From Bacteroidales bacterium (GTDB lineage Bacteria > Bacteroidota > Bacteroidia > Bacteroidales > P3), in the NCBI GenBank assembly GCA_016280915.1, contig JAEEHQ010000070.1, positions 1 through 39,666 on the forward strand: a DNA stretch of 39,666 bases, in the 5' to 3' direction. The translations under genes were made by a program, and so were the position numbers. This document shows positions 17,319-28,783 of this stretch, one piece after another. Position 1 is the stretch's first letter. Each line of letters starts with the position of its first letter. The notes beneath the pieces are model-generated. The model was not told where the DNA came from, searched no databases, and was given only the letters and a program-made list of their open reading frames with translations.

Positions 17319-17855
17319 TCAACCTTTCTTGTATTCTTTCAGTCTTTGATTCAGCAGGTAACACAACGCCTGTGGTTTCATAGTCAAGGTTGAAGCCCCA
17401 ATGGACTCCTGCGAACCTGAGAGCCTTGTGTTGAACTGTCTTATGGCACGTGCCCACTTTGAAGCATCCTGCAACTTCCGCTCTGACACCTGCTTGTAAA
17501 AGTGGATGGTGACAAACTCCTGGCTTGTCCGACCCAAGTCCATCCTGTAGTACCTAAACCCTTCGACCTCGTCGAAGCGGTATTCGCATGTTTTCCAAAG
17601 TGCATGGCATATAATCCTGTCCTTCAAGACAGTCACGGCCGGACGTTGTGCCAACCGCTCCCACAAGGCAACCAAGGGAAAGAACAGCCCCATAACGCCG
17701 GTGGCAATCAGACAGAACCATATCACCCCAAGGTTACTAACAATAGGGTCATCCACCAAAACCCATACAAAAACGCCAAAGAGCGCCAGCATCACCAGGG
17801 TTGCCCACCAGACTTTGCCCCCCAACGGGGTGTGATATATGCGCACTTCGTCCAT
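17319..17855 (-). CDS. STM3941-like membrane protein of unknown function
   Basis: The 178-residue protein has two transmembrane helices at about residues 15-33 and 43-62, then a soluble C-terminal part with a PH-like pattern (VTVLKDRIICHAL, YRFDEVEGFRYY). The layout resembles the STM3941 family of small membrane proteins, whose function is not known. Its start lies 2 bases from the stop of the U32 gene upstream, so it belongs to the same operon. Confidence 0.75.
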   Translation of the reverse strand: MDEVRIYHTPLGGKVWWATLVMLALFGVFVWVLVDDPIVSNLGVIWFCLIATGVMGLFFPLVALWERLAQRPAVTVLKDRIICHALWKTCEYRFDEVEGFRYYRMDLGRTSQEFVTIHFYKQVSERKLQDASKWARAIRQFNTRLSGSQESIGASTLTMKPQALCYLLNQRLKEYKKG

Positions 17856-17857
17856 CT

Positions 17858-19114
17858 TCAGAACTCGTCAACTACCTTGTCCACTCGGTATAGTTTGTCA
17901 CCACGGTGCAGCATCTCGGTGGTCTTGACACTGAAAACGTCGCCTTGTCTCACTTCCGGCACGGGCTGTGCTGTGTCGCCAAGGCGCAGTTCCTCCACGG
18001 TGGCACGATAGACTCCGGTTGTCTGCCCTATCACCATGAGGTCTTCGCCCTGTTTCAGTGTCTCGGCAGTCTCAATGCGCATCTCGGCCACCTGCGGACG
18101 GTTGTAGTAGTTGGTCACCTTGCCCAGATAGACCTTGTTTTCGGTGGCCTGCGAGCCGTACCTTTCACTCCACTCGCCCATCTTGCGTCCCAGATAGTAA
18201 CCATCCCAGAAGCCACGATTAAACACCGTGCTGAGTCTTTCGGTCCAGGCGGCTATCTTCTCCTGTGTGTAGGTGCCGTCGTTGACAGCCTGCACCGCTT
18301 CCTTGTAGCACTCCACCACCGTCTTCACATAGTCGGCCGAGCGGCCACGCCCCTCAATCTTCAGCACCCTTACGCCCGCATGGATTATCTTATCGAGGAA
18401 ACCGATGGTGCACAAGTCCTTCGGCGACATGATATATTTGCCGCTCACCAGCAGCTCCATGTCGCTTTCAACATCCTTGACCAAATACTCCCTGCGGCAC
18501 AGCTGCAGGCAGGCACCGCGGTTGGCGCTGTAGTTATACTCGTCGAGGCTCAGGTAGCACTTGCCGCTCACGCTCATGCACAATGCCCCGTGGGCAAACA
18601 CTTCCACCTGCACCAGCTTTCCTTTGGGGCCGCGGATGTCGTTGTCTTTGATATATTGGGTAATCTCGGCCACCTGCCTCAGGGGCAGCTCGCGCGCGGT
18701 GACCACCACGTCGGCCCATTGGGAAAAGAAACGCACCGCCTCCACATTGCTGATGTTGCATTGGGTGGAGATATGCACCTCCACGCCGATACTGTTGGCA
18801 TAGAGAATCACCGCCATGTCGCTGGCAATGATGGCGCTAATGCCCGCCGCCTTGGCGGCTTGCACCAGCGTGTGCATCTCCTCAATCTCCTGATTGTAAA
18901 TGATGGTGTTGACCGTGAGGTAGGTGCGGATGGCATGCTGATGGCAGATGGTGGCAATCTGGGTGAGGTCGTCCAACCCAAAGTTGGCTGCCGAGCGCGA
19001 CCGCATGTTTAAATTGCCCACCCCGAAATAAATGGCATCAGCACCTGCCTGTATGGCAGCCTGCAGGCTTTCGTACGACCCTACTGGGGCCATGATTTCT
19101 ATCTTGTTGTTCAT
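17858..19114 (-). CDS. U32 family peptidase-like protein (TrhP/RlhA type)
   Basis: The 418-residue protein begins MNNKIEIMAPVGSYESLQAAIQAGADAIYFG, the N-terminal barrel of family U32. The family signature VEVFAHGALCMSVSGKCYLS is followed by a four-cysteine pattern through GACLQLCRREY. U32 members such as TrhP and RlhA are now linked to prephenate-dependent RNA hydroxylation and not to proteolysis, with cysteines proposed to hold an Fe-S cluster. Which member this is cannot be told from sequence alone. It is the first gene of the long minus-strand operon running to the Vsr gene. Confidence 0.93.
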   Translation of the reverse strand: MNNKIEIMAPVGSYESLQAAIQAGADAIYFGVGNLNMRSRSAANFGLDDLTQIATICHQHAIRTYLTVNTIIYNQEIEEMHTLVQAAKAAGISAIIASDMAVILYANSIGVEVHISTQCNISNVEAVRFFSQWADVVVTARELPLRQVAEITQYIKDNDIRGPKGKLVQVEVFAHGALCMSVSGKCYLSLDEYNYSANRGACLQLCRREYLVKDVESDMELLVSGKYIMSPKDLCTIGFLDKIIHAGVRVLKIEGRGRSADYVKTVVECYKEAVQAVNDGTYTQEKIAAWTERLSTVFNRGFWDGYYLGRKMGEWSERYGSQATENKVYLGKVTNYYNRPQVAEMRIETAETLKQGEDLMVIGQTTGVYRATVEELRLGDTAQPVPEVRQGDVFSVKTTEMLHRGDKLYRVDKVVDEF

Positions 19115-19204
19115 AACCTAATTGTTGCGTCATCGTTCCGATGGCGGTGACTGTCAAAGGCTAAGCCACGCCACCCATCATTCTTCTCATGACATTATAA
19201 AATG

Positions 19205-19212
19205 CAAAAATA
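19205..19212 (-). promoter_or_regulatory. -7 box for the U32-radA-vsr operon
   Basis: TATTTTTG on the minus strand matches TAnnTTTG, about 91 bases upstream of the U32 start. The 314-base divergent spacer (19115-19428) also holds a plus-strand box at 19385 and short TAAAC-rich repeats; nothing else was recognised in it. Confidence 0.55.
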
Positions 19213-19384
19213 CAGAAAAAAAACGAAAATGCAAGCCAAAGCTTGCTTATAAATTTTTGTGGATGGCGCAGATTCATCTGCCAAAATAAAACTGTAAACC
19301 ATCAACTTTAAACTCTAAACTGACTTGAAACCCTAAACTACCAACCCCAATCAGAAATAAATGTGGTGATTGGCAAAAAAAATG

Positions 19385-19392
19385 TATATTTG
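19385..19392 (+). promoter_or_regulatory. -7 box for the GH97/GH78 cluster
   Basis: TATATTTG is an exact TAnnTTTG match, 36 bases before the GH97 start codon. No clear -33 TTTG is found at the usual distance, so any activator dependence is not excluded. Confidence 0.6.
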
Positions 19393-19416
19393 CAACTTGA
19401 TTATTGTATGAACTAA

Positions 19417-21792
<2,376 letters not shown>

Positions 21793-21830
21793 GTTGGTTG
21801 CGGAACAGATAGGACATAGCGTACTCTCCT

Positions 21831-24083
21831 ATGACGAAACGTTTTCTTGGCATACTATTGCTCCTTGGATGCTGCCTACCGACGCTCCCAGCACAGCAGT
21901 TTATAGGCTGCCGCTTGGACAACGGATGGGCTGAGACTCCCATGCTGCGGAAGCGTTTTACCCTTTGGCCAGAAGACATTAAGCATTACCCCATGCAGTC
22001 GGTCACCTTCTCGGTCGACGTCACCTCATTAGGCTATCACGAGCTGTATGTGAACAACATCAAGGTGGGCGACCAATGGCTGCAACCCGCTGTGTCTCAA
22101 CTCAACAAACGTGCCTTGACGGTGGGATATGATATCACCGAATACATGCATGAGGGGGAGAACGAGATTTTGCTTTGGCTGGGACAAGGATGGGGTCGCA
22201 TCTATGGCACGCCAGCAGCGGCAAGAGCTGTGATTAGCCGCAGTGTGTCGGACGGGGAATGCGGCCTTGTCTATATCCTCGAGCAGACCGACAGCTCTTG
22301 GCAAGCCTCACCCTCACCCTATAGCTACACCGACAACTGGCAACCCATGCACTTTGGAGGCGAACGATATGATGCCCATGTGAGAACAAGTTGGCGCCCA
22401 GCCTCGATATATGACGCAGAAGGAATCATTCTCTCGCGACAAGAGTTTAAAGGCAACCAGGATATCGACCCGTTGTTGCCAATAGCCACAACAGCGCAAC
22501 CCGACGGCTCCATACTGATTGACTTTGGTCGCGTGGTGACGGGGTGGTTCTCCGCTCGCTTTCTTCCTCAGCCCGACGGACATGAAATTACCATGGAGTA
22601 TTTAGACCACCTTGAGGCTAAGCCTCCTTTCACCGAGACCGACACCTATGTGAGCGATGGAACCGACGAAGAGGATATTGTCTTCCGTAACCGCTTTCAC
22701 ACTCACGCTTTCCGTTATGTGCGAGTTAGAGGCATTGACACCACCTATCTCCACACACCCATTTCCCCACTGGTATCGGCCCAAGCCATACCAATTAGTG
22801 CCGTCGACCTCACCAAGGGTGCCACCTTTGAGTGTTCAGACTCACGCCTAAACGCTATCCACGACATGGTGAAATACACCCTTAGCTGCTTGACCTTCAA
22901 CGGCTATATGGTGGATTGTCCCCACATCGAACGTATGGGCTATGGTGGCGACGGCAATTCTTCCACCATGACCCTACAGACCCTTTGGAACGTGCGCGAC
23001 CTCTATTACAACTGGCTCACGGCATGGAGCGACGCAATGGAGACCAACGGCGACCTGCCTTATGTAGCTCCCGCCTTCCGCACAGGGGGAGGCCCCTATT
23101 GGAGTGGGTTTATTGTTAAAGCCCCTTGGTGCACCTACCTCAACTATGGCGACCCTATTCTTATCAATCGCCATTATGACGAGATGTGCCGATGGCTCAA
23201 CTTTGTTGAAAGCCATTGCCAAGATGGTATTCTAAAGCCTTGGCTTGACACAGAGAAACGCGGTTGGTTTTTAGGTGACTGGCTGGCACCTGAGGGGGTG
23301 GAGATTGGCGGTGAGTCGGTGCTGCATGTCAGCAATTGTTTCCTGGCCGACTGCTTGCAAGTGATGGAAAAAATGGCCCACCTGACTGGCCACGACGACG
23401 ATGCCCCGCGTTTTGCCGCTTGGCGCAAGGAGCTCCTAACCGCCATCCATAATCATTTCTACCATCCCCAGACACACACCTATGCCAACGGCACGCCACT
23501 CGACCAATGCTACGCACTGCTGCAAGGTGTACCTCCTGACAGCACAACTTCCGAAAAGGTAAAGAAACAACTTTTGAAAGACATACATGACAAATACCAT
23601 GACCACATGGCTGTCGGCCTCGTGGGCGTTCCCATCTTCACAGAGTGGTGCATTCGCGAACATCAAGCCGAACTGATTGCCACCCTTCTGCGTCAACCCG
23701 ACTACCCAGGCTACTTGAACATGATAAACAACGGAACCACCACCACGTGGGAATCATGGGACTGTGGCCGCGAAGGCAAGGAAGACCGCAGCAGAGTACA
23801 CAACTGTTACAACGGCATTGGTATCTGGTTCTATCAAGCTGTGGCCGGTATTCGTCCCGACCCCGAACACCCAGGCTATCAGCATTTTTTTATCGACCCC
23901 CAACCCGTGGAAGGCGTGACTTGGGTGAAGGCCACCCAACCTACCCCCTACGGAACCATCTGCGTGGAGATAGAGAACGGACTATTGAAAGTTGATATTC
24001 CTGAAGGCACTAACGCCACGGTGCTGCACGGCACCCCCAATGAGCGATGCCTGTCGGGTGGAAAACATATAATCAAGTTATGA
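21831..24083 (+). CDS. GH78 alpha-L-rhamnosidase, secreted, motif-variant
   Basis: The 750-residue protein has a signal peptide (MTKRFLGILLLLGCCLPTLPAQ), N-terminal Bac_rhamnosid-type beta-domains (SLGYHELYVNNIKVGDQWL, then LWLGQGWGR), and an alpha/alpha six-hairpin catalytic domain. The usual DCPQRDERxGWxGD motif is here DCPHIERMGYGGDG; the Glu and the final Asp keep their spacing of seven. Its stop overlaps the start of the next GH78 gene (ATGA), implying coupled translation. Rhamnosidases cleave terminal rhamnose from pectic or other rhamnose-bearing glycans; the actual substrate is not deducible. Confidence 0.93.
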   Translation: MTKRFLGILLLLGCCLPTLPAQQFIGCRLDNGWAETPMLRKRFTLWPEDIKHYPMQSVTFSVDVTSLGYHELYVNNIKVGDQWLQPAVSQLNKRALTVGYDITEYMHEGENEILLWLGQGWGRIYGTPAAARAVISRSVSDGECGLVYILEQTDSSWQASPSPYSYTDNWQPMHFGGERYDAHVRTSWRPASIYDAEGIILSRQEFKGNQDIDPLLPIATTAQPDGSILIDFGRVVTGWFSARFLPQPDGHEITMEYLDHLEAKPPFTETDTYVSDGTDEEDIVFRNRFHTHAFRYVRVRGIDTTYLHTPISPLVSAQAIPISAVDLTKGATFECSDSRLNAIHDMVKYTLSCLTFNGYMVDCPHIERMGYGGDGNSSTMTLQTLWNVRDLYYNWLTAWSDAMETNGDLPYVAPAFRTGGGPYWSGFIVKAPWCTYLNYGDPILINRHYDEMCRWLNFVESHCQDGILKPWLDTEKRGWFLGDWLAPEGVEIGGESVLHVSNCFLADCLQVMEKMAHLTGHDDDAPRFAAWRKELLTAIHNHFYHPQTHTYANGTPLDQCYALLQGVPPDSTTSEKVKKQLLKDIHDKYHDHMAVGLVGVPIFTEWCIREHQAELIATLLRQPDYPGYLNMINNGTTTTWESWDCGREGKEDRSRVHNCYNGIGIWFYQAVAGIRPDPEHPGYQHFFIDPQPVEGVTWVKATQPTPYGTICVEIENGLLKVDIPEGTNATVLHGTPNERCLSGGKHIIKL

Positions 24084-26953
24084 GATACATTATTCCTCTA
24101 TTGGCATTACTTTTGATTTCTTGCAGTAGCAAGATACAGCTTGCAAACCCCACCGTAGAAATGCAAGACGGTTCAATGCCCTTGGCAACTGCAGCGCCTC
24201 GGTTCAGCTGGTACTACGAGTCGACAATCAACAATGTCGTGCAGACAGAATACCGCATCATAGTAGCCTCGACAAAGGAAAAGGCCAGCAAAGGTATTGG
24301 CGACATCTGGGATTCGCAAAACATGGCCTCCAACAGGATGCTCTATATCCCCTACGAAGGAAAGCCATTGAAAAGCCGTGACGAGTGCTGGTGGAAAGTT
24401 TGCACCACCGTACGATATGGCGTCCGCAGCAAGAAGAAGTCCCTCGAAAGCGAGGTGCAACATTTTGAGATTAGTCTGCTGAGTGCTGATGACTGGAAGG
24501 CTCATTGGATTGGCCGTGACTTTGAGGAAGACGATGTGAACGGCCACACGGTTGTTGCTGCTAGATATTTGAGGAAAGAGTTCCCTCTGCGTAAAGAGAT
24601 AGCCAAGGCGAGACTGTATATTAGCGGCTTGGGAGTCTACTCTGCCTTTATCAACGAGCAAGAAGTAGCTCCCGACGAATTGTTGAAACCTGCCTTGAGC
24701 GACTACACACGACGTATCTATTTCAACGCCTACGATGTTACCGACCTGCTGTACAGCAACGGTAGTGCCACAGGTGAACCCCACGGCGATGGGGTATTGA
24801 ACGCAATAGGGGTGGTGCTTGCTCCTGGCCGTTTCACCACGGTGCGACACGACACCAACTATCTCGAATGGTGCGGCATCAACCATGCAGCCCACTATGG
24901 CTTACCTCAACTGCTGTTGCAGCTTGAAGTGACTTACACAGACGGCACGACGGACACCATTGTGAGCGACGAGAGCTGGAAAATCACAAATCGGGGCCCC
25001 ATCAGCAAGAGCAACGAGTTTGACGGCGAGACCTACGACGAATCGTTGGACATGGCCCTTGGTACTTGGCTTCACGCAGGTTACGACGATGGCAACTGGC
25101 CACCCGTGGTGGACAACTACGACCGCCAGAATATGTACCTCGAGGACAAATACAATCCTCGCCACCGTGTCTCACGCGAATACCCCGTCGTTACTGGCAG
25201 CCGGCTGCCCGACTACCAACGTCCCGACCCAATGCAGCTCCTCACACCTCAAGCCAATCCTAACATCAAGATACAGGCACGACTGAAACCCGTAAAACTC
25301 TTCTTGAATAATGGCAAATGGATACTCGACATGGGGCAGAATATGGTGGGATTGCTGGAGATTGCCGACCTCTCGTCTCTCTTGAAACATAAATCAAATG
25401 GTCGCGACACCATCATGCTCCGCTATGCCGAGACCCTAAATGCCGACAGCACACTTTATACCGCCAATCTGCGCAGCGCAGAATGTACAGACCGCTACAT
25501 TGCTGTTGCTGCCAGAAAACTAACGTGGCACCCTTCGTTTGTTTACCATGGGTTCCGTTACGTTGAGATTTCAGGACTTCCCAACGACAGCCGTCCCACA
25601 CTACAGGACTTCACTGGACTTGTCCTCTACGACGAGATGCCCATGACAGGCACCTTTGAAACCTCAAACGAGGTAATCAACGCTGTCTATCGCAACGCCA
25701 CGTGGGGCATCCGCGGCAACTACCGCAGCATGCCCACCGACTGTCCACAGCGCGACGAGCGCATGGGCTGGACCGGTGACCGCACGACAGGCAACTATGG
25801 CGAGAGTTTCGTTTTCAATAACCACCTCCTCTACACCAAATGGCTACAAGACCTTGAAGACAGCCAGTTCGAAAACGGAGCCCTCCCCGACGTCGCCCCC
25901 GCCTACTGGCGCAATTACACCGACAACATGACCTGGCCTGGGGCCTTTATCACCGTTGCCGACATGCTCCTCACCCGCTTCGGTGACGAGCAGCCCATAC
26001 GCAAGCACTATGATGCCATGAAACGCTGGCTGCTTCACATGAAGAAATACTACCTGAAGGACGGCATCCTCATCCGCGACACCTATGGCGACTGGTGCGT
26101 CCCGCCAGAAAGTCCCGAATTGATACACTCACAAGATACCAACCGCATCACTTGGCCTGGATGTCTCTCGACCCCCTACTACATCAACTATTGCAACATC
26201 ATGGGTGGGTTTGCCACCCTCCTCCAACGTAACGACGACGTTCAGTACTTCAAAAACGAAATCAATACCGTTACCCATGCCTTTAACGCCCGATATTTTG
26301 ATGCTGTCGCCGGATGCTATGCCAATAACACCGTTACTGCCAACATCCTCCCACTTGCATTTTGGATGGTTCCCTCACCTGGCTATGAACGCAACGTATT
26401 GGACAACATCATCCAGAAGACTGAGAACGACTTTAATGGCCACGTCTCAACAGGTGTAGTGGGTATCCAACACCTCATGCGAACCCTCACCGATTACGGC
26501 CGTGGTGACCTAGCCTTGAAGATGGCCACCGACACCACCTACCCCAGCTGGGGCTACATGGTGCGCAAAGGTGCCACCACCATCTGGGAGCTTTGGAACG
26601 GTGATACGGGCGACCCATCAATGAACTCTGGCAACCATGTCATGCTGCTGGGTGACTTGATTCTTTGGGAGTATGAATACCTGGCGGGCATCCGTGCTCT
26701 CCAGCCAGGCTACAGCCAGATACTACTCAAGCCCTATCCCATCGAAGGATTGGATTACGTCAGCTGCTCCTACCAGTCGGTTTCGGGTCGTATCGAGAGT
26801 AGTTGGCACCGCAAGGGCAACCAATTTGAGTGGGATATCCTCATACCAGCAAATACCACCGCCGAAGTGTGGCTTCCCACTACCCATGGCTATCAAAAAC
26901 AGACGCTGCCTTCTGGCCGCCACCACCTCAGCTCAAAAATCGAAAAGGATTGA
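24080..26953 (+). CDS. GH78 alpha-L-rhamnosidase, lipoprotein
   Basis: The 957-residue protein begins MRYIIPLLALLLISC, a lipobox, so it should be lipid-anchored. The frame is open upstream to 24047 but ATG at 24080 overlaps the previous stop and gives the lipoprotein signal. Domains: an FnIII-like N-terminal domain (APRFSWYYES), Bac_rhamnosid_N sandwich (ISGLGVYSAFINEQEVAPDELLKPALSDY), concanavalin-like domain, six-hairpin domain with the classic PTDCPQRDERMGWTGD, and a C-terminal beta-domain. It pairs with the periplasmic-type GH78 upstream, suggesting action at two sites or on two linkages. Confidence 0.95.
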   Translation: MRYIIPLLALLLISCSSKIQLANPTVEMQDGSMPLATAAPRFSWYYESTINNVVQTEYRIIVASTKEKASKGIGDIWDSQNMASNRMLYIPYEGKPLKSRDECWWKVCTTVRYGVRSKKKSLESEVQHFEISLLSADDWKAHWIGRDFEEDDVNGHTVVAARYLRKEFPLRKEIAKARLYISGLGVYSAFINEQEVAPDELLKPALSDYTRRIYFNAYDVTDLLYSNGSATGEPHGDGVLNAIGVVLAPGRFTTVRHDTNYLEWCGINHAAHYGLPQLLLQLEVTYTDGTTDTIVSDESWKITNRGPISKSNEFDGETYDESLDMALGTWLHAGYDDGNWPPVVDNYDRQNMYLEDKYNPRHRVSREYPVVTGSRLPDYQRPDPMQLLTPQANPNIKIQARLKPVKLFLNNGKWILDMGQNMVGLLEIADLSSLLKHKSNGRDTIMLRYAETLNADSTLYTANLRSAECTDRYIAVAARKLTWHPSFVYHGFRYVEISGLPNDSRPTLQDFTGLVLYDEMPMTGTFETSNEVINAVYRNATWGIRGNYRSMPTDCPQRDERMGWTGDRTTGNYGESFVFNNHLLYTKWLQDLEDSQFENGALPDVAPAYWRNYTDNMTWPGAFITVADMLLTRFGDEQPIRKHYDAMKRWLLHMKKYYLKDGILIRDTYGDWCVPPESPELIHSQDTNRITWPGCLSTPYYINYCNIMGGFATLLQRNDDVQYFKNEINTVTHAFNARYFDAVAGCYANNTVTANILPLAFWMVPSPGYERNVLDNIIQKTENDFNGHVSTGVVGIQHLMRTLTDYGRGDLALKMATDTTYPSWGYMVRKGATTIWELWNGDTGDPSMNSGNHVMLLGDLILWEYEYLAGIRALQPGYSQILLKPYPIEGLDYVSCSYQSVSGRIESSWHRKGNQFEWDILIPANTTAEVWLPTTHGYQKQTLPSGRHHLSSKIEKD

Positions 26954-27025
26954 AATTTGGCCAGTAGCCACTATCAACACAACAAAACCAACCTTCAAAC
27001 AATATTGCAAAGTAAGAAAAAAAAA

Positions 27026-28342
27026 ATGAAAACCATGAAACGATTCTTATCTATGGCATTGCTTACAATCGTTGTCGGCATTGCCTATGGACAGAGCGAG
27101 AAGCATGTCCTCTTTATTGGCAATAGCTACACCGAGGTCAACAACCTCCCAAGCATGGTGAGCAACATTGCCAACAGCCTTGGCGACGACCTTGTGTGGG
27201 AAAGCAACACACCTGGCGGCTGCACGTTGAGACAGCATTGCCAAAATCAGTCTATGTCCTTAATTCGTCGTGGCGGCTGGGATGCTGTAGTGCTGCAGGA
27301 GCAGAGCCAGTATCCAGCATTCCCCGACAGTCAGGTGCAGAGCGAGGTCTTCCCCTATGCCCAAGAGCTGGTAGAGAACATCTATGCTGCCTCACCTTGT
27401 GCTGAGCCGATGTTTTACATGACTTGGGGGCGCAAATACGGCGATGAGTATAATAGGCCTTTTTTCCCTCCCATTGGTACCTATGAGGGCATGGACAGCC
27501 TGCTGGCACTCCGCTACAGCATGATGGCCGACCAAAACGACGCTTCACTATGTCCTGTGGGCAAGGTGTGGCACTATCTGCGCGACAACCACCCTGAGAT
27601 TGAGCTATACCAGTCGGACAACAGTCACCCTTCGCTTGCGGGCACCTATGCCGCTGCCTGTTCCTTTTACACCATGCTCTTCTTGCGCAATCCTGAAGAC
27701 ATACGCTACGATGCCACGCTTGACCCTGACCTTGCGGCCACCGTGCGCACCGCTGTGCGCACCATTGTATACGACTCACTGGCGAAATGGCAACGGCCGC
27801 TGCCCGAGTTGGAAATAGTACTTGCCGACACCCTTAGTTACATGAGTACCTCCTTCACCCTCATCACACACCGTGCCGACAGCATACACATCGACTGGGG
27901 CGATGGAACCGACACCCTTTTTGTGGCATCCGACCAACAAATGCTCCAGCATACCTACGCTGCTGAAGGCGAATACACAATCTCTCTCAAAGCCATGCGC
28001 CACTGCATGACCACCCAGCAATCCACATCATTCACCGCCCAACAGGAACCACACACACCCGAGAGCATCAGCACGCCTCCATCTAACGGCAATCCGGCTT
28101 TTACTCTCGCGCCCTGTCCTGCACACCAGCAAGTGAGAATCACTTTTTACCAGGCACCAACGGAGCTTGAGTTGCTCGACCTGCAAGGCCATCACCTACA
28201 GTACTTACCTATCCCCGAAGGTCAATGCCAAAATGTCCCACAAACCATCATGCTCGACATACGGCAACTCCCTGCCGGCATCTACCTCATTCGGGCCCGA
28301 AATGCCGCAGGCGCTACTACACACCAACTGATAGTATACTAA
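27026..28342 (+). CDS. SGNH hydrolase with PKD domain and T9SS C-terminal sorting signal
   Basis: Start at ATG 27026 gives a signal peptide (MKTMKRFLSMALLTIVVGIAYGQ) and 438 residues. The SGNH domain (about 27-275) has VLFIGNSYT, with Ser34 as candidate nucleophile, and a C-terminal SDNSHPSLAG with the DxxH pair. A PKD-like domain follows (IHIDWGDGTDT to HTYAAEGEYTISLKA). The last ~75 residues form a type A sorting domain (FTLAPCPAHQQVRITF, LLDLQGHHLQY, LPAGIYLIRA) for type IX secretion, so it is exported to the surface or medium. Such enzymes are often esterases that remove acetyl groups from pectins; that role is inferred from the two rhamnosidases upstream. Confidence 0.9.
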   Translation: MKTMKRFLSMALLTIVVGIAYGQSEKHVLFIGNSYTEVNNLPSMVSNIANSLGDDLVWESNTPGGCTLRQHCQNQSMSLIRRGGWDAVVLQEQSQYPAFPDSQVQSEVFPYAQELVENIYAASPCAEPMFYMTWGRKYGDEYNRPFFPPIGTYEGMDSLLALRYSMMADQNDASLCPVGKVWHYLRDNHPEIELYQSDNSHPSLAGTYAAACSFYTMLFLRNPEDIRYDATLDPDLAATVRTAVRTIVYDSLAKWQRPLPELEIVLADTLSYMSTSFTLITHRADSIHIDWGDGTDTLFVASDQQMLQHTYAAEGEYTISLKAMRHCMTTQQSTSFTAQQEPHTPESISTPPSNGNPAFTLAPCPAHQQVRITFYQAPTELELLDLQGHHLQYLPIPEGQCQNVPQTIMLDIRQLPAGIYLIRARNAAGATTHQLIVY

Positions 28343-28361
28343 CAAAGATTCACGCTATAGC

Positions 28362-28780
28362 TTAACCCCAATCGGTCATTAGGGGTTATGCCAGATTAGT
28401 ATTTGTTTCGAGCAGATTGGCCTCATCGCTGGTGACGGCGTGAAGAAAGCATCCAGTGGATGGTTTCGATAGCGAAGCGGAGAACAAAGCTACGGCGAGA
28501 CAGGTATGCGGACAAGATGCCGAACGTTGCTTAAAATAACGTCGCGACCGAATGGGAGCAACGTTTTTTTAAGCAACGTCGCGACCGAATGGGAGCAACG
28601 TTTTTTTAAGCAACGTCGCGACCGAATGGGAGCAACGTTTTTTTAGAGAGCAGAGGAAGCTTGCTTGCTCTGCCGAGCCCAAGTAACGTCATGGAACATA
28701 AAGAAATGCTGATATGGCAAAAACAGACCTGAAAAAGAGAGATTGATTGTAAAGTCGGCCTAATGACCGATTTGGGTTTA
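28362..28780. mobile_element. Putative MITE-like element with terminal inverted repeats and internal tandem repeats
   Basis: The 419-bp non-coding stretch is bounded by inverted repeats, 28362-28383 and 28759-28780, matching at 20 of 22 positions. The left end also forms a hairpin, TAACCCC...GGGGTTA. Inside lie a strong hairpin (28445-28467: GAAA and CATCC pairing with GGATG and TTTC), three copies of a 37-bp repeat, and a further hairpin (GCAGAG...CTCTGC near 28650-28672). It fills the space between two convergent genes, and its right end reaches within 3 bases of the stop codon at 28784. No reading frame with recognisable content and no clear target-site duplication were seen. A structured RNA or bidirectional terminator is the alternative. 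Confidence 0.6.
28538..28645 (+). repeat. Three head-to-tail copies of a 37-bp repeat
   Basis: Units start at 28538, 28575 and 28612 and the first two are identical over 37 bases; the third matches until about 28645. Each contains the perfect palindrome GTCGCGAC and ends with a run of seven Ts preceded by GCAACG. The sequence AACGTTGCTTA at 28523-28533 is the reverse complement of the repeat junction (TAAGCAACG), so the array can fold back on itself. The copies abut with no spacer, so this is not CRISPR. Confidence 0.9.
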
Positions 28781-28783
28781 TCC

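Noticed and set aside
17906..19012. Long plus-strand frame across the U32 gene
   Set aside because: Antisense shadow of a gene with all family motifs on the other strand.
19280..19345. Telomere-like CCCTAAA and TAAAC repeats
   Set aside because: Short, irregular and in an intergenic promoter region of a bacterial chromosome; chance resemblance.
28538..28645. Regular direct repeats suggesting a CRISPR array
   Set aside because: The three 37-bp units abut with no variable spacers and there are no cas genes.
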